Part shown: positions 47,613 to 56,178 of the stretch, piece after piece | Layout: each line of letters begins with the position of its first letter | Numbering within the stretch: the stretch's first letter is position 1 | Origin: Bacteroides caccae | GTDB lineage: Bacteria > Bacteroidota > Bacteroidia > Bacteroidales > Bacteroidaceae | Reading direction: 5' to 3' | Length of the DNA: 64,000 bases | NCBI RefSeq assembly: GCF_002222615.2 | Contig: NZ_CP022412.2 | Span: forward strand, 1,860,001-1,924,000 | The notes under the pieces: model-generated | Seen by the model: only the letters and a program-made list of their open reading frames with translations | Told to the model about the DNA's origin: nothing | The model's database searches: none | Translations under genes and position numbers: made by a program

Positions 47613-47671
47613 ACACGAACCAATGAATAATCCGGCTTTGGGGGAGAAGCCGGATTAATTTATGTTCGTGT
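47613..47671. terminator. Nested two-part hairpin between GH109 and yitT
   Basis: An outer stem ACACGAAC (47613-47620) / GTTCGTGT (47664-47671) encloses an inner perfect stem AATCCGGCTT (47629-47638) / AAGCCGGATT (47647-47656). No U-run follows on the minus strand. It lies after the GH109 stop and downstream of a TATTTTTG box (47675-47682), so it may be either a terminator or a structured leader of the yitT mRNA. Confidence 0.6.
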
Positions 47672-47674
47672 CTG

Positions 47675-47682
47675 CAAAAATA
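47675..47682 (-). promoter_or_regulatory. -7 element before yitT
   Basis: Reads TATTTTTG on the minus strand, about 95 bases before the yitT ATG. No TTTG at the expected spacing; weak support. Confidence 0.3.
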
Positions 47683-47688
47683 CTATTT

Positions 47689-49101
47689 TTATTTTACGAA
47701 AGCGTGGTGGTAGCCTTGTACTTTATTCCATCCTCCACGAGTAAAGTCGGGAATTTCAACCGGAGCTGAATTGTTTTCAATAGAGAGGCGGGTCAGTTCA
47801 GCCATGCAGCACCATTCTGCCAAGTCGTAAACGTCCATGTCTAAAGGTAAACCATTCTGTAAGCAGTATGCCAGACGATAATCCATGATAAAGTCCATAC
47901 CACCGTGGCCGCCTACCTTCTTAGCTGTTTCTTCCAGTTCTTTGTGGATAGGATGTTTGTATTTATCCATTAGGGCTTTTTTAACGTCAGCAGGTACAGA
48001 ACCGTGTGCGTTCAGGTTTTCATGATTAGGAACATCGTTTGAATCAACTTGTGAAGGTCTCAGGCAATATTCTTCAATCGGATATTTGCTTGCGTAACCG
48101 TCTGCTCCTACAATCTGATACATACGACTGTAAGGACGCGGAGTCATTACATTATGTTGGATTAACATAGTCTTACCATTTTCTGTGCGAATCAAAGTTG
48201 AAGTCTGGTCACCGTTCTGGAAATCCTTCACTTCTTCTCCTGTTTGCTTTTTAATATAAGCCGGACCATTGACAGCTTTCGTATCCATTGATACTAAAGT
48301 TTTCATACGGTCACCACGGTGGATGTTAAGTACTTGGCAAGCAGGACCCATACCGTGAGTTGCATATACATCACCACGATGTTTCTGATTGTAATCCATA
48401 CGCCAGTTATTCCAGTATGAAGGCCAGAAGTCTTCCAAATTGTGAATGTATGAACCCTCTACGTGTAGTACGTCTCCAAAGACACCTTGCTGTGCCATAT
48501 TCAGAGAAGTCAACTCGAAGAAGTCATATACACAGTTTTCCAACTGCATACAGTGCTTGCGGGTCTTTTCTGAAGTGTTGATTAACTGCCAGATTTCGTC
48601 CAATGTCATGGCAGCAGGTACTTCGATAGCTACATGTTTGCCATGTTCCATTGCATACACGCCCATTTCTGCATGGTGCTTCCAATCAGTTGCTATATAT
48701 ACAAGGTCGATATCTTCCTGTTCGCATAGTTTCTTCCATGCGTCTTCCGAACCACTGTAAGAAGTAGCTTCCGGCATTCCGGCATTCTTCAGGATTTCCT
48801 GTGATTTCTCTACACGTTCGGGAGAAAGGTCGCACAAGGCTACAATCTTGGTTCCCGGAATATGTGTCCACCGCGATACGGCACCAGGACCACGCATTCC
48901 CAATCCGATAAAACCGACACGTACGGTATCAATTTTGGGAGCAACAAGTTGGATTACGTCTTCTTGTCCGGCAGGGCGGGCAGGAGTTTCTACTTTGATA
49001 GGAGCGAAGGCTTCCTGAGCCTTCTGTTGTTGTGTGCAGCTTGTATGGCAGGTTAACAAGGTTAGTCCAATAGCTGCGACTGTGAATAGCTTTTTCATCA
49101 T
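47689..49101 (-). CDS. GH109 alpha-N-acetylgalactosaminidase (Gfo/Idh/MocA fold)
   Basis: A 470-residue lipoprotein-like enzyme (TCHTSCTQQQ near residue 22). The NAD-binding loop is VGFIGLGMRGPG and the catalytic domain contains the GH109 stretch YATHGMGPACQVLNIHRGDRM with its histidine. GH109 uses tightly bound NAD in a redox elimination mechanism to release alpha-linked GalNAc, the first sugar of mucin O-glycans. Context with M60 peptidases and beta-galactosidase supports this substrate. It is separated from the M60 gene by a 405-base gap. Confidence 0.9.
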   Translation of the reverse strand: MMKKLFTVAAIGLTLLTCHTSCTQQQKAQEAFAPIKVETPARPAGQEDVIQLVAPKIDTVRVGFIGLGMRGPGAVSRWTHIPGTKIVALCDLSPERVEKSQEILKNAGMPEATSYSGSEDAWKKLCEQEDIDLVYIATDWKHHAEMGVYAMEHGKHVAIEVPAAMTLDEIWQLINTSEKTRKHCMQLENCVYDFFELTSLNMAQQGVFGDVLHVEGSYIHNLEDFWPSYWNNWRMDYNQKHRGDVYATHGMGPACQVLNIHRGDRMKTLVSMDTKAVNGPAYIKKQTGEEVKDFQNGDQTSTLIRTENGKTMLIQHNVMTPRPYSRMYQIVGADGYASKYPIEEYCLRPSQVDSNDVPNHENLNAHGSVPADVKKALMDKYKHPIHKELEETAKKVGGHGGMDFIMDYRLAYCLQNGLPLDMDVYDLAEWCCMAELTRLSIENNSAPVEIPDFTRGGWNKVQGYHHAFVK

Positions 49102-49506
49102 ATTTTTTATGTTTTTAATAGGGGGTTATTTGTCGTTTTTCATTTTGCGGTCAAAAATAGTAATTTATTAGTCAATTCCATATAATTATAACAGATAATT
49201 TTGTTTTTTTACCCTTATTTGGGTAGAAAACAGGTCTTACTTTTTCTTTCAGATTTGTCATGGTCTTAATGCGTTTATGTTGTGACGGTCATATTTCCGT
49301 GTGTACGAAGTAAATACACCTCGTAAGGGGTGTTCCCCTATGAACTAATGTTTTTTTTAGCATTTCTTAATGTTTAAGTTTACTATTACTATTTCAAACC
49401 AACTCAAATATAAGACACACTATGGGAACATTCTCCTAGAATAGGAACCACTTTTTAGTATTGCTTAACTTTTTGTCTTCTTATCGGATGTCTATGTGAA
49501 GCAAAG
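49102..49506. other. Gene-free region upstream of GH109
   Basis: About 400 A/T-rich bases. A TATTTTTG -7 box on the minus strand lies at 49152-49159, about 50 bases before the GH109 ATG. A short stem (ACACC ... GGTGT, around 49317-49334) and a small palindrome (ATTCTCCTAGAAT, 49430-49442) are visible. It probably separates two transcription units of the locus. Confidence 0.5.
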
Positions 49507-51906
49507 TCATTCTTCCAGTAGAATACGTTTTCCATCGGCTTGTACGGCGTATAATTTGGCGTACGTCAATGATACCGTCAAGGGAACTTCGAATTTGATA
49601 AAGGTAGAAAAATAGAGTAACTTTCCATTAGCGTCTTTTTCCCTGAGTTCGAAAGCTACAGCTTCATCTCCGTTTGTAATGCTCACTTCCCGTCCGTTGA
49701 TATTTCCTTTTATATCCTTTGTTATAGGTCTTATCCTTTGAAACTGGGTATAATGACCAACATCCGGTGGAGTAGTATCCAATCCTATATCTCCTTTCTT
49801 CCGGTCTTCCAGATAATAGAAAGGTTTGGCTTTTTTCGGATATTTAGCCATAGCTTTCTTTGCATTTTCAATCATTTCCTTCGTTACAGTATACTGATAG
49901 CTGCCATATTGATCGATCTGTGTATCTACGGTTACAAAGAATCCCCACATTTCAAAAAACTCGGTCAGATCTTCTTGTGCGGCTTCACTTGCCATTCGAG
50001 CAAACAGAAGTTGTTTAACTCCCGGATTATTGGAGGATGTCCGGTTCTCCCGCATGAGTTTGAACAGTCTTTGCCAGAAATCCGTTTTGTGTCCGCAACG
50101 ATGATAGTAATTCCATAGTTGCCAGTTCATACGCATATGCAGTTCTGTATTTTCTCCCTGATAATTGCTGCCAAAGTTACACCAAGGTCGGTTGAGTACG
50201 CAATGGGCTTCCGAAAGTGTCATTCCTGTAATATTTCCTTCGGAGTTAGTCGTTCGGTTATCGGCCGCTTTAGGAAGATTAAGCTCTGTGCCGCGTGAAC
50301 AATATTTTCCAAGTTTATACAGTATGAAATTCGAGAACAGATTATTGGACGACTCAGTAGAACTAGGCCAGTCGATTGCCAGTTGGTGAATGTGTCCGAT
50401 TTCATGTGCGGGTCCCCAGGCGTTATCTTTGGCACTCATCACCTTGTCGTATAGTAATATATTTTCCAGATAGGTATATACGAATGCAATACGGTAGTCG
50501 GAAGCCCACATATATGCACCTTCAGGTGAAATTGCAAACAAGTGGTTATTAACCTGAGTAGGGCGCACATCTTCAATACCCATTAGTTCCTGCTCCCAAC
50601 CGATGATGTTGTCCCATAGGTTAATAGCGGACAATATTTCATCTTTCACAAACTCACGCAGTTTATCCCGGTGGAAATAAAAGATAATCTTATCACCACG
50701 TACTCCGAAATACTTGTCGGTGGCTTTTGATAACAATTCGGCATATTTGGCATTTGTTTTGTGTTCTTTCAAGTCAAAGAAACCGCTGACCGTTCCGCTT
50801 CCTAATGGAATATGGATTTTTATAGGTTTCGGATGGCTGGTCAGGTCACAGTTGTACATGACGAATAACTGGCCCCTATTACGTATTTTGATTTTGTTAA
50901 TACCCGGTTCCAGATAGTAAACGTCTCCCGAAGCGGCGGTCTGTACATATTCCTGCGGTTCCCAAAAGTTCGTTCTTTCTTCTCCTACACATTGTATTGA
51001 AACTTCGCGTCCATAGGTATCGCCAACAAGGACGATAATTTCGTCGTTTTTTTCCACAGCAATACCGGTCAGGTTGTCCAAGCTACTGTAATGTTTGGTC
51101 ATTAACTTTTCCGCCCACTCGTTGATATCACTATAAGCGTTGTATTTGCGGATACGAAATTCTTTCTCCCATTCATCATAAGCGTTGTTTTTTAACGCTT
51201 CGGCTATGTGGACGAAATATTTGCTTGGCAATTTGTTGATTTCTTCATTGGTGACATCAGCTTTCAGTTCGCTACAAGTAATATCTTTGAATACGGTCAA
51301 TAACTTAGTTGCCAAAGTGTTATCCTCATTCTTTTTAAAGAAGTGCATTTCGTCACAACTGACAAAGTTACCAAGTCCGCTTTTGACAACAAACTTAACG
51401 CCTGTGGCTTTCATCCCTTTCTTGAATACGATTCTGCTCGGAGTATCTTTCATTTTGAAGTCATAAGTTCCTTGAAGCGTATATCTTTTTCTATCGGAAT
51501 CGGTAGAGGTGTAAACTTCAACCTCACCAAAATTACCATTCCCTGATCGGGTATAATAAATAAAGTAATTGATTTCCGTATCTCCTTTGAAGAAATATTC
51601 CAAAGTGACAGGGAAGGATGTATTACTCCATGAACTGTGATAATGTGACTCGAAGCTGATTCCTTGAGTAAATTTGCCATCGTATGATTTGTCAATGTCA
51701 GATCCGGGCTGGTATTCGCTGGCTTTTCCTCCGTACGGTATAATCTGAATATCTTCGGGAAGTACTACATCTTTTGTCTCTTCCTCTTCTTCCTCGATGT
51801 CAGGTATAGGCTGAGGCAGTGTTTTGTCGTTGGAACTGCAAGAAAGTGTTGCATTGAAAATAGAGAGAAATAGAAACAGGAGGGTAAACTTGTGGAATGT
51901 TTTCAT
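49507..51906 (-). CDS. M60-like (PF13402) mucin-type metallopeptidase, short form
   Basis: A 799-residue secreted protein with a lipoprotein-like signal (NATLSCSSNDK, cysteine near residue 23) and an acidic linker (EEEEEE). An F5/8-type (CBM32-like) domain (about 55-195) precedes the M60 catalytic region (about 350-640). The zinc motif is HEIGH (H501-H505) with the downstream glutamate E518 in SSTESSNN. M60-like enzymes cleave mucin-type glycoproteins near O-glycosylated residues. Compared with the paralogue at 52013-54673 it lacks the N-terminal BACON domain. A terminator separates the two genes. Confidence 0.92.
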   Translation of the reverse strand: MKTFHKFTLLFLFLSIFNATLSCSSNDKTLPQPIPDIEEEEEETKDVVLPEDIQIIPYGGKASEYQPGSDIDKSYDGKFTQGISFESHYHSSWSNTSFPVTLEYFFKGDTEINYFIYYTRSGNGNFGEVEVYTSTDSDRKRYTLQGTYDFKMKDTPSRIVFKKGMKATGVKFVVKSGLGNFVSCDEMHFFKKNEDNTLATKLLTVFKDITCSELKADVTNEEINKLPSKYFVHIAEALKNNAYDEWEKEFRIRKYNAYSDINEWAEKLMTKHYSSLDNLTGIAVEKNDEIIVLVGDTYGREVSIQCVGEERTNFWEPQEYVQTAASGDVYYLEPGINKIKIRNRGQLFVMYNCDLTSHPKPIKIHIPLGSGTVSGFFDLKEHKTNAKYAELLSKATDKYFGVRGDKIIFYFHRDKLREFVKDEILSAINLWDNIIGWEQELMGIEDVRPTQVNNHLFAISPEGAYMWASDYRIAFVYTYLENILLYDKVMSAKDNAWGPAHEIGHIHQLAIDWPSSTESSNNLFSNFILYKLGKYCSRGTELNLPKAADNRTTNSEGNITGMTLSEAHCVLNRPWCNFGSNYQGENTELHMRMNWQLWNYYHRCGHKTDFWQRLFKLMRENRTSSNNPGVKQLLFARMASEAAQEDLTEFFEMWGFFVTVDTQIDQYGSYQYTVTKEMIENAKKAMAKYPKKAKPFYYLEDRKKGDIGLDTTPPDVGHYTQFQRIRPITKDIKGNINGREVSITNGDEAVAFELREKDANGKLLYFSTFIKFEVPLTVSLTYAKLYAVQADGKRILLEE

Positions 51907-51952
51907 ATAAGTCTGATTGTGTTATTGATATAGATTGTGCGTTATAAAGGTA

Positions 51953-51989
51953 ATAAAAATGGCAGGCATATATTACCTGCCATTTTTAT
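51953..51989 (-). terminator. Intrinsic terminator between the two M60 genes
   Basis: Arms of 14 bp (ATAAAAATGGCAGG and CCTGCCATTTTTAT) form a perfect stem around a 9-base loop, with the U-run built into the arm in both directions. It lies 24 bases after the stop of the long-form M60 gene. Confidence 0.8.
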
Positions 51990-52012
51990 AAATAATTATC
52001 GTGAAATGCAAC

Positions 52013-54673
52013 TTATTCTTTATTCACAAGAATACGTTCTCCATCAGCCTGCACGGCATAAATGCCTGTACGGATTAAAGGAATATTTCTCGGTACACTG
52101 AATTTTAAGAAGTTAGAGAAATAAACAACTTCGCCCATAGTACCGTCTGTTGATTGCTTTCTTACTTCGAAGGCTACGGCTTGTTCTCCATTCTTAATTG
52201 TGATTTCACTTCCTGTCACAGATGCCACCATTGTATAGGTTGGAGTTTTAGTAATCTTTTCATTGTTCTGGAACTGGGTATAATATCCTAAGTCTCCAAC
52301 CTCTTTATATCGGTAGTCGCCGGATGTAAAATCTGAAATTTTACGATCTTCAATATATTGTATTGGAGCGGCCTTCGGATAATTCTGAGTTTTAATCCAT
52401 GCTTTAGTATCTGCTATCATCTTGTCAGTCACTGTATAAGTCCATGTACCGTATTGTTCTACTTTTACATTATCTACAGTTTTGAAGAATCCCCATGTTT
52501 CGAAGAAATCCGTAAGGTCTTCCTGGGCAGCTTCGCATACAGCTTTGACGAAAGCCAATTGTCTTGCTCCCGGATCGCTTTCTGGCACATTTTTATATGT
52601 TGTACGCATGATATCGAATACTTTAGGCCAGAATTTAGCTTCCTGTTCGTTACCTTTACATAAATCATAATAGATCCATAGCTGCCAATTCATACGCATG
52701 TGAATCTCAGTATCTTCATTCTGGTGAGTAGAAGTACCCATATTCCACCATACCTGCTTATCTCTATAAATTGCATTGGCTAAAGATGTCAAGCCTCGTC
52801 CGCGTGACTTATATTTTCCTAATCTGCGAATTACGTAATTAGAGAACAGATTGTTGGATGATTCGGTGGACGACGGCCAGTTGATAGCTGCTTGATGTAC
52901 GTGTCCCATTTCGTGGGCAGGTCCCCAAGCATTATCTTCTGCTGCCATTACATTTTCACGTAAAAGAATATTTTTCAGATACGTATATACGAATCCCATA
53001 CGATAATCAGATGCCCACATATACGAACCTTCAGGAGAAATGGCAAACATGTGGTTATTGATTTTTCCGTCCTGTCTGTATTGAGAGATTCCCATTAACG
53101 ATTGTTCCCAACCGACAATGTCATCCCAAAGATGAATAGCGGATAAAATTTCAGTCGGAGCAGCATCCAACATTTTCAGACGATGGAAATAGAACATCAT
53201 TCGTTCTCCACGTACACAGAAATATTTATGGGTGGCTTTACTGATTAATTCTGCATATTTAGCATCTGTCTTGTGTTCTTCCAGATCGAAGAAACCATTA
53301 ACTACACCGTGTCCTAGAGGAATATGTATTTTGATAGGAGCAGGGTTGTTAAGCAACTGTTCTCCATCCACATTGTGCATAACGAACAATTGACCGGGAC
53401 CTTGCATCTTTAATAAGTTAACCCCTTCTTCCAAAGAGTAGGTCGTTCCGGTTGCCTGTGTTTGCTTGTAGTAGTCAGTGGAGCTACCGCTTGTATAGAC
53501 ATTCTCCTCCCAAATACATTGTAATGATACTTTTTGTCCTTCCGGGATATTACCTACTAATACTATGATTTCTTCATCTTTGTTGACGTAGATTCCGGTC
53601 GGATTGTCTAGATTACTGTATTTCTTTGTTTGTAGTCTTGTTGCCCAGTAGTCGATATTGCTATATGCTTTATATTCGCGTATACGGAAATCTTTCTCCC
53701 ATTCGTCATAAGTGTTATCTTTTAATGCATGGGCCACACGTCTGAAAGTTTCACTTTCCAATGCATCGATTTCTTCGTCGGTAACTCCTTCTTTCAAGGA
53801 ACTACAAGTAAGATCTGTAAAGACAGTCAGGAGTGGATCATTCAAATCTCTGTAATTTGCTTTTTCAAAAAACTCCATTTCTCCACAACTGGCGAAGCCT
53901 CCTAAACCCGTCTTAACGGTGATTTTAACTTTAGTGGCTTTGACCGTTTTAGTTAGTATTCCGGTCTTGCCGTCAAACCCGCCCTGCTGTCCGAAATCAT
54001 AAGTACCTGCAAGAACATAATTCGGATTATCCGCTGTTTGAACGTAAACATCGACTGCTCCGAAGTTTCCGTTTCCGTTTCTAGGATAATAGATAAAATA
54101 ATCGACTTGTTTATCTCCTTGAAGTGTATATTCTAGATCTATAGGCAGTGGATGAGTCGTATTATCCCAAGGAGAATGATAATGATATCCATCACCTTGT
54201 GTCTGTGAGCCTTTGATTCCGTCGAATGTCTTTTCGATGCTCCAGTTATCTCCTTGTGAGATAGCATTTCCACTTACTATGGCTATTTGAGTATCGTTTC
54301 TGAAATCAACATCATTAACTCCATATTGGGTTAAATTAATGGTATAATTGCCCAACTCAGATTTAACAGCTAATTTGGCATAACGTTTTGTTTTTCCTTG
54401 ATTATCAAGGATAGAAAGCATTATTTTATCATCCTGTTGGAAAGCTGTAGCCCATTTTTCGTCGGAATTGACGCTCCATTGGCTGGTTCGCAGATTTGTT
54501 TTTACCGGGATTGACATTGTAGTGCTTCTAAAGTCAATCTCTTTGTTCAGGTCACTACTGCTGATTTCAAATGTATTTGGAATCAGTTCACTCTCATCGT
54601 CCTTACATCCGGTATATATTAAGGATGTTATTAGACATAAGAAGTATGTTAAATATAAATGTATATATTTCAT
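52013..54673 (-). CDS. M60-like (PF13402) mucin-type metallopeptidase, long form with BACON domain
   Basis: An 886-residue lipoprotein (IYTGCKDDES, cysteine at 23, acidic residues following as in surface-exported lipoproteins). Residues 35-120 form a BACON-like domain (SQWSVNSDEKWATAF ... YTINLTQYG), about 125-275 an F5/8/CBM32-like domain, and about 430-730 the M60 peptidase. The zinc motif is HEMGH (H587-H591) with glutamate E604. The order matches what I recall of the characterised B. thetaiotaomicron BT4244 (BACON-CBM32-M60). It follows the DUF1735/discoidin gene by 71 bases. Confidence 0.94.
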   Translation of the reverse strand: MKYIHLYLTYFLCLITSLIYTGCKDDESELIPNTFEISSSDLNKEIDFRSTTMSIPVKTNLRTSQWSVNSDEKWATAFQQDDKIMLSILDNQGKTKRYAKLAVKSELGNYTINLTQYGVNDVDFRNDTQIAIVSGNAISQGDNWSIEKTFDGIKGSQTQGDGYHYHSPWDNTTHPLPIDLEYTLQGDKQVDYFIYYPRNGNGNFGAVDVYVQTADNPNYVLAGTYDFGQQGGFDGKTGILTKTVKATKVKITVKTGLGGFASCGEMEFFEKANYRDLNDPLLTVFTDLTCSSLKEGVTDEEIDALESETFRRVAHALKDNTYDEWEKDFRIREYKAYSNIDYWATRLQTKKYSNLDNPTGIYVNKDEEIIVLVGNIPEGQKVSLQCIWEENVYTSGSSTDYYKQTQATGTTYSLEEGVNLLKMQGPGQLFVMHNVDGEQLLNNPAPIKIHIPLGHGVVNGFFDLEEHKTDAKYAELISKATHKYFCVRGERMMFYFHRLKMLDAAPTEILSAIHLWDDIVGWEQSLMGISQYRQDGKINNHMFAISPEGSYMWASDYRMGFVYTYLKNILLRENVMAAEDNAWGPAHEMGHVHQAAINWPSSTESSNNLFSNYVIRRLGKYKSRGRGLTSLANAIYRDKQVWWNMGTSTHQNEDTEIHMRMNWQLWIYYDLCKGNEQEAKFWPKVFDIMRTTYKNVPESDPGARQLAFVKAVCEAAQEDLTDFFETWGFFKTVDNVKVEQYGTWTYTVTDKMIADTKAWIKTQNYPKAAPIQYIEDRKISDFTSGDYRYKEVGDLGYYTQFQNNEKITKTPTYTMVASVTGSEITIKNGEQAVAFEVRKQSTDGTMGEVVYFSNFLKFSVPRNIPLIRTGIYAVQADGERILVNKE

Positions 54674-54689
54674 AAGTTATTGGATTTGT

Positions 54690-54728
54690 ATAGGAAACCG
54701 TTCTATAAACAATAAGAGCGTTTCCTAT
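54690..54728 (-). terminator. Intercistronic hairpin between discoidin and M60 genes
   Basis: A perfect 9-bp stem (ATAGGAAAC at 54690-54698, GTTTCCTAT at 54720-54728) fills most of the short gap. No U-run follows on the minus strand, so mRNA processing or partial attenuation is more likely than full termination. Confidence 0.5.
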
Positions 54729-54744
54729 GTATTAACTTTAGTGA

Positions 54745-56157
54745 TTACATTCCCCATAATTTAAGTTCGGCCATTCCCCAACATGCATACCATGAAGTAC
54801 TACCTGGCTGGAATTCTCCTATGCAATTTCCTAAATAAGACTCCATTACTGTCAATCTTAGATAGCTGAAAGGATTAGGCGACGTAAATACTTTTGAGGT
54901 ATATGTTTTTCCTCCTTCACTTGCTGTTGGTAATCCTTCGTTTATTTCGACAAACTCATTCCAATTTGTTCCGTCATTACTAGTAAATAACTTAATTACT
55001 TTAGGTCCTGAGTTATTCCAACCTTTTGTAATATACTCAAACATGATAGCTCTCATTTCTTTACCTAAATTGATGTCAATAGGTTGTCCATACTGAGCAT
55101 TTCCGCTTGCTGATTGATATTTGGTTTCATAAGCTGTACTGGTATCGTCATCGTAAAGAAAACTTAGTGAATTAGCTCCACAACTCAACGGATCAGTAAT
55201 TTTATCTGTCAAGTCAATCTTATCATCCACCATATCGAACATATACTTCAAGATTACATAATGTTTTTTAGTGTCCGAGGTAATAGTTTCAAGATCTTCA
55301 CTTTGTTCAAGTTGTAGTGGAATTAAATAAGTCGCCCCTTTAGTCAATTTAGAACGGTCTACTACTAAAACCCCGACGCTTTCACTAATTCCGGAACTGA
55401 ATATCAAATCTTCCAGTTGATAAAACGCTCCTTCCGGAACTGCTTTGTAATCTGTTCCTTGGGCCGTATTGTATGCATCTATTTCTGTTTGGTCAGTGCT
55501 GGCTTTTATACCGGCCGTAAAATTCCACTGGTTGATGACTCCGGATGTCATGGAGACTTTGATTTCAGCAATAATTTCTTCTTCCTTATTAACTCCCAGG
55601 TCTATCATTGTGGATGATTTCTCAAATTTGATACCTAGCTGTTTCACTTGAGGTTTAAGAATTAAGTCTCTTTGCTCAAAATTGACAGAATCAGTTTTAC
55701 TGGTTAAGCGGATAGGTAAAATAAAGATGCTGTTGGCATTAGCTTCCGCTTCCACCTGTTCTGTTATTTTTTCCGGATTTAATGTAAACTCTTCTATTTT
55801 ATAGGTATCTGAGGATTCGAAACTAATATCCTTATTCCGGAAAGTATAACAATCACTGTTCAATACAACATAGTTGTTGCCTTTGTAACGTGATTCATTA
55901 TCAATTTCAGTCTGAGATAATGTGCTTAGTCTGACTTGGGCCGTAGCGGAAGGATCGCTTCCGGATTTGACTACAGTAATAGAATATTTTACTTGTTGTC
56001 CATCGTTGAAGAGTACCAGATCGTTCTGTCCGCTATTCTTTAAATAAAGAATCTTGTTGTACTCTTGGGGTATCAGTTCTTGGTAGTCAGCTTCTTCACA
56101 TCCGGTAAATGTGGCGAGTGAACCCAAGAAAAGAAGTGAGTATAATATTTGTTTCAT
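54745..56157 (-). CDS. DUF1735 / F5/8-type (discoidin) surface lipoprotein
   Basis: A 470-residue lipoprotein (ATFTGCEEADY, cysteine near residue 20). The N-terminal and middle parts hold DUF1735-type domains (about 25-160 and 165-310; for example VRLSTLSQTEIDNESRY and KATYLIPLQLEQSE-like strands). The C-terminal 140 residues form a discoidin/CBM32-like domain ending SWYACWGMAELKLWGM. Position directly after SusD marks it as a surface glycan-binding protein of the locus that would help hold host glycans. Confidence 0.85.
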   Translation of the reverse strand: MKQILYSLLFLGSLATFTGCEEADYQELIPQEYNKILYLKNSGQNDLVLFNDGQQVKYSITVVKSGSDPSATAQVRLSTLSQTEIDNESRYKGNNYVVLNSDCYTFRNKDISFESSDTYKIEEFTLNPEKITEQVEAEANANSIFILPIRLTSKTDSVNFEQRDLILKPQVKQLGIKFEKSSTMIDLGVNKEEEIIAEIKVSMTSGVINQWNFTAGIKASTDQTEIDAYNTAQGTDYKAVPEGAFYQLEDLIFSSGISESVGVLVVDRSKLTKGATYLIPLQLEQSEDLETITSDTKKHYVILKYMFDMVDDKIDLTDKITDPLSCGANSLSFLYDDDTSTAYETKYQSASGNAQYGQPIDINLGKEMRAIMFEYITKGWNNSGPKVIKLFTSNDGTNWNEFVEINEGLPTASEGGKTYTSKVFTSPNPFSYLRLTVMESYLGNCIGEFQPGSTSWYACWGMAELKLWGM

Positions 56158-56178
56158 AATTTGTAAACAGTTTAAAGA

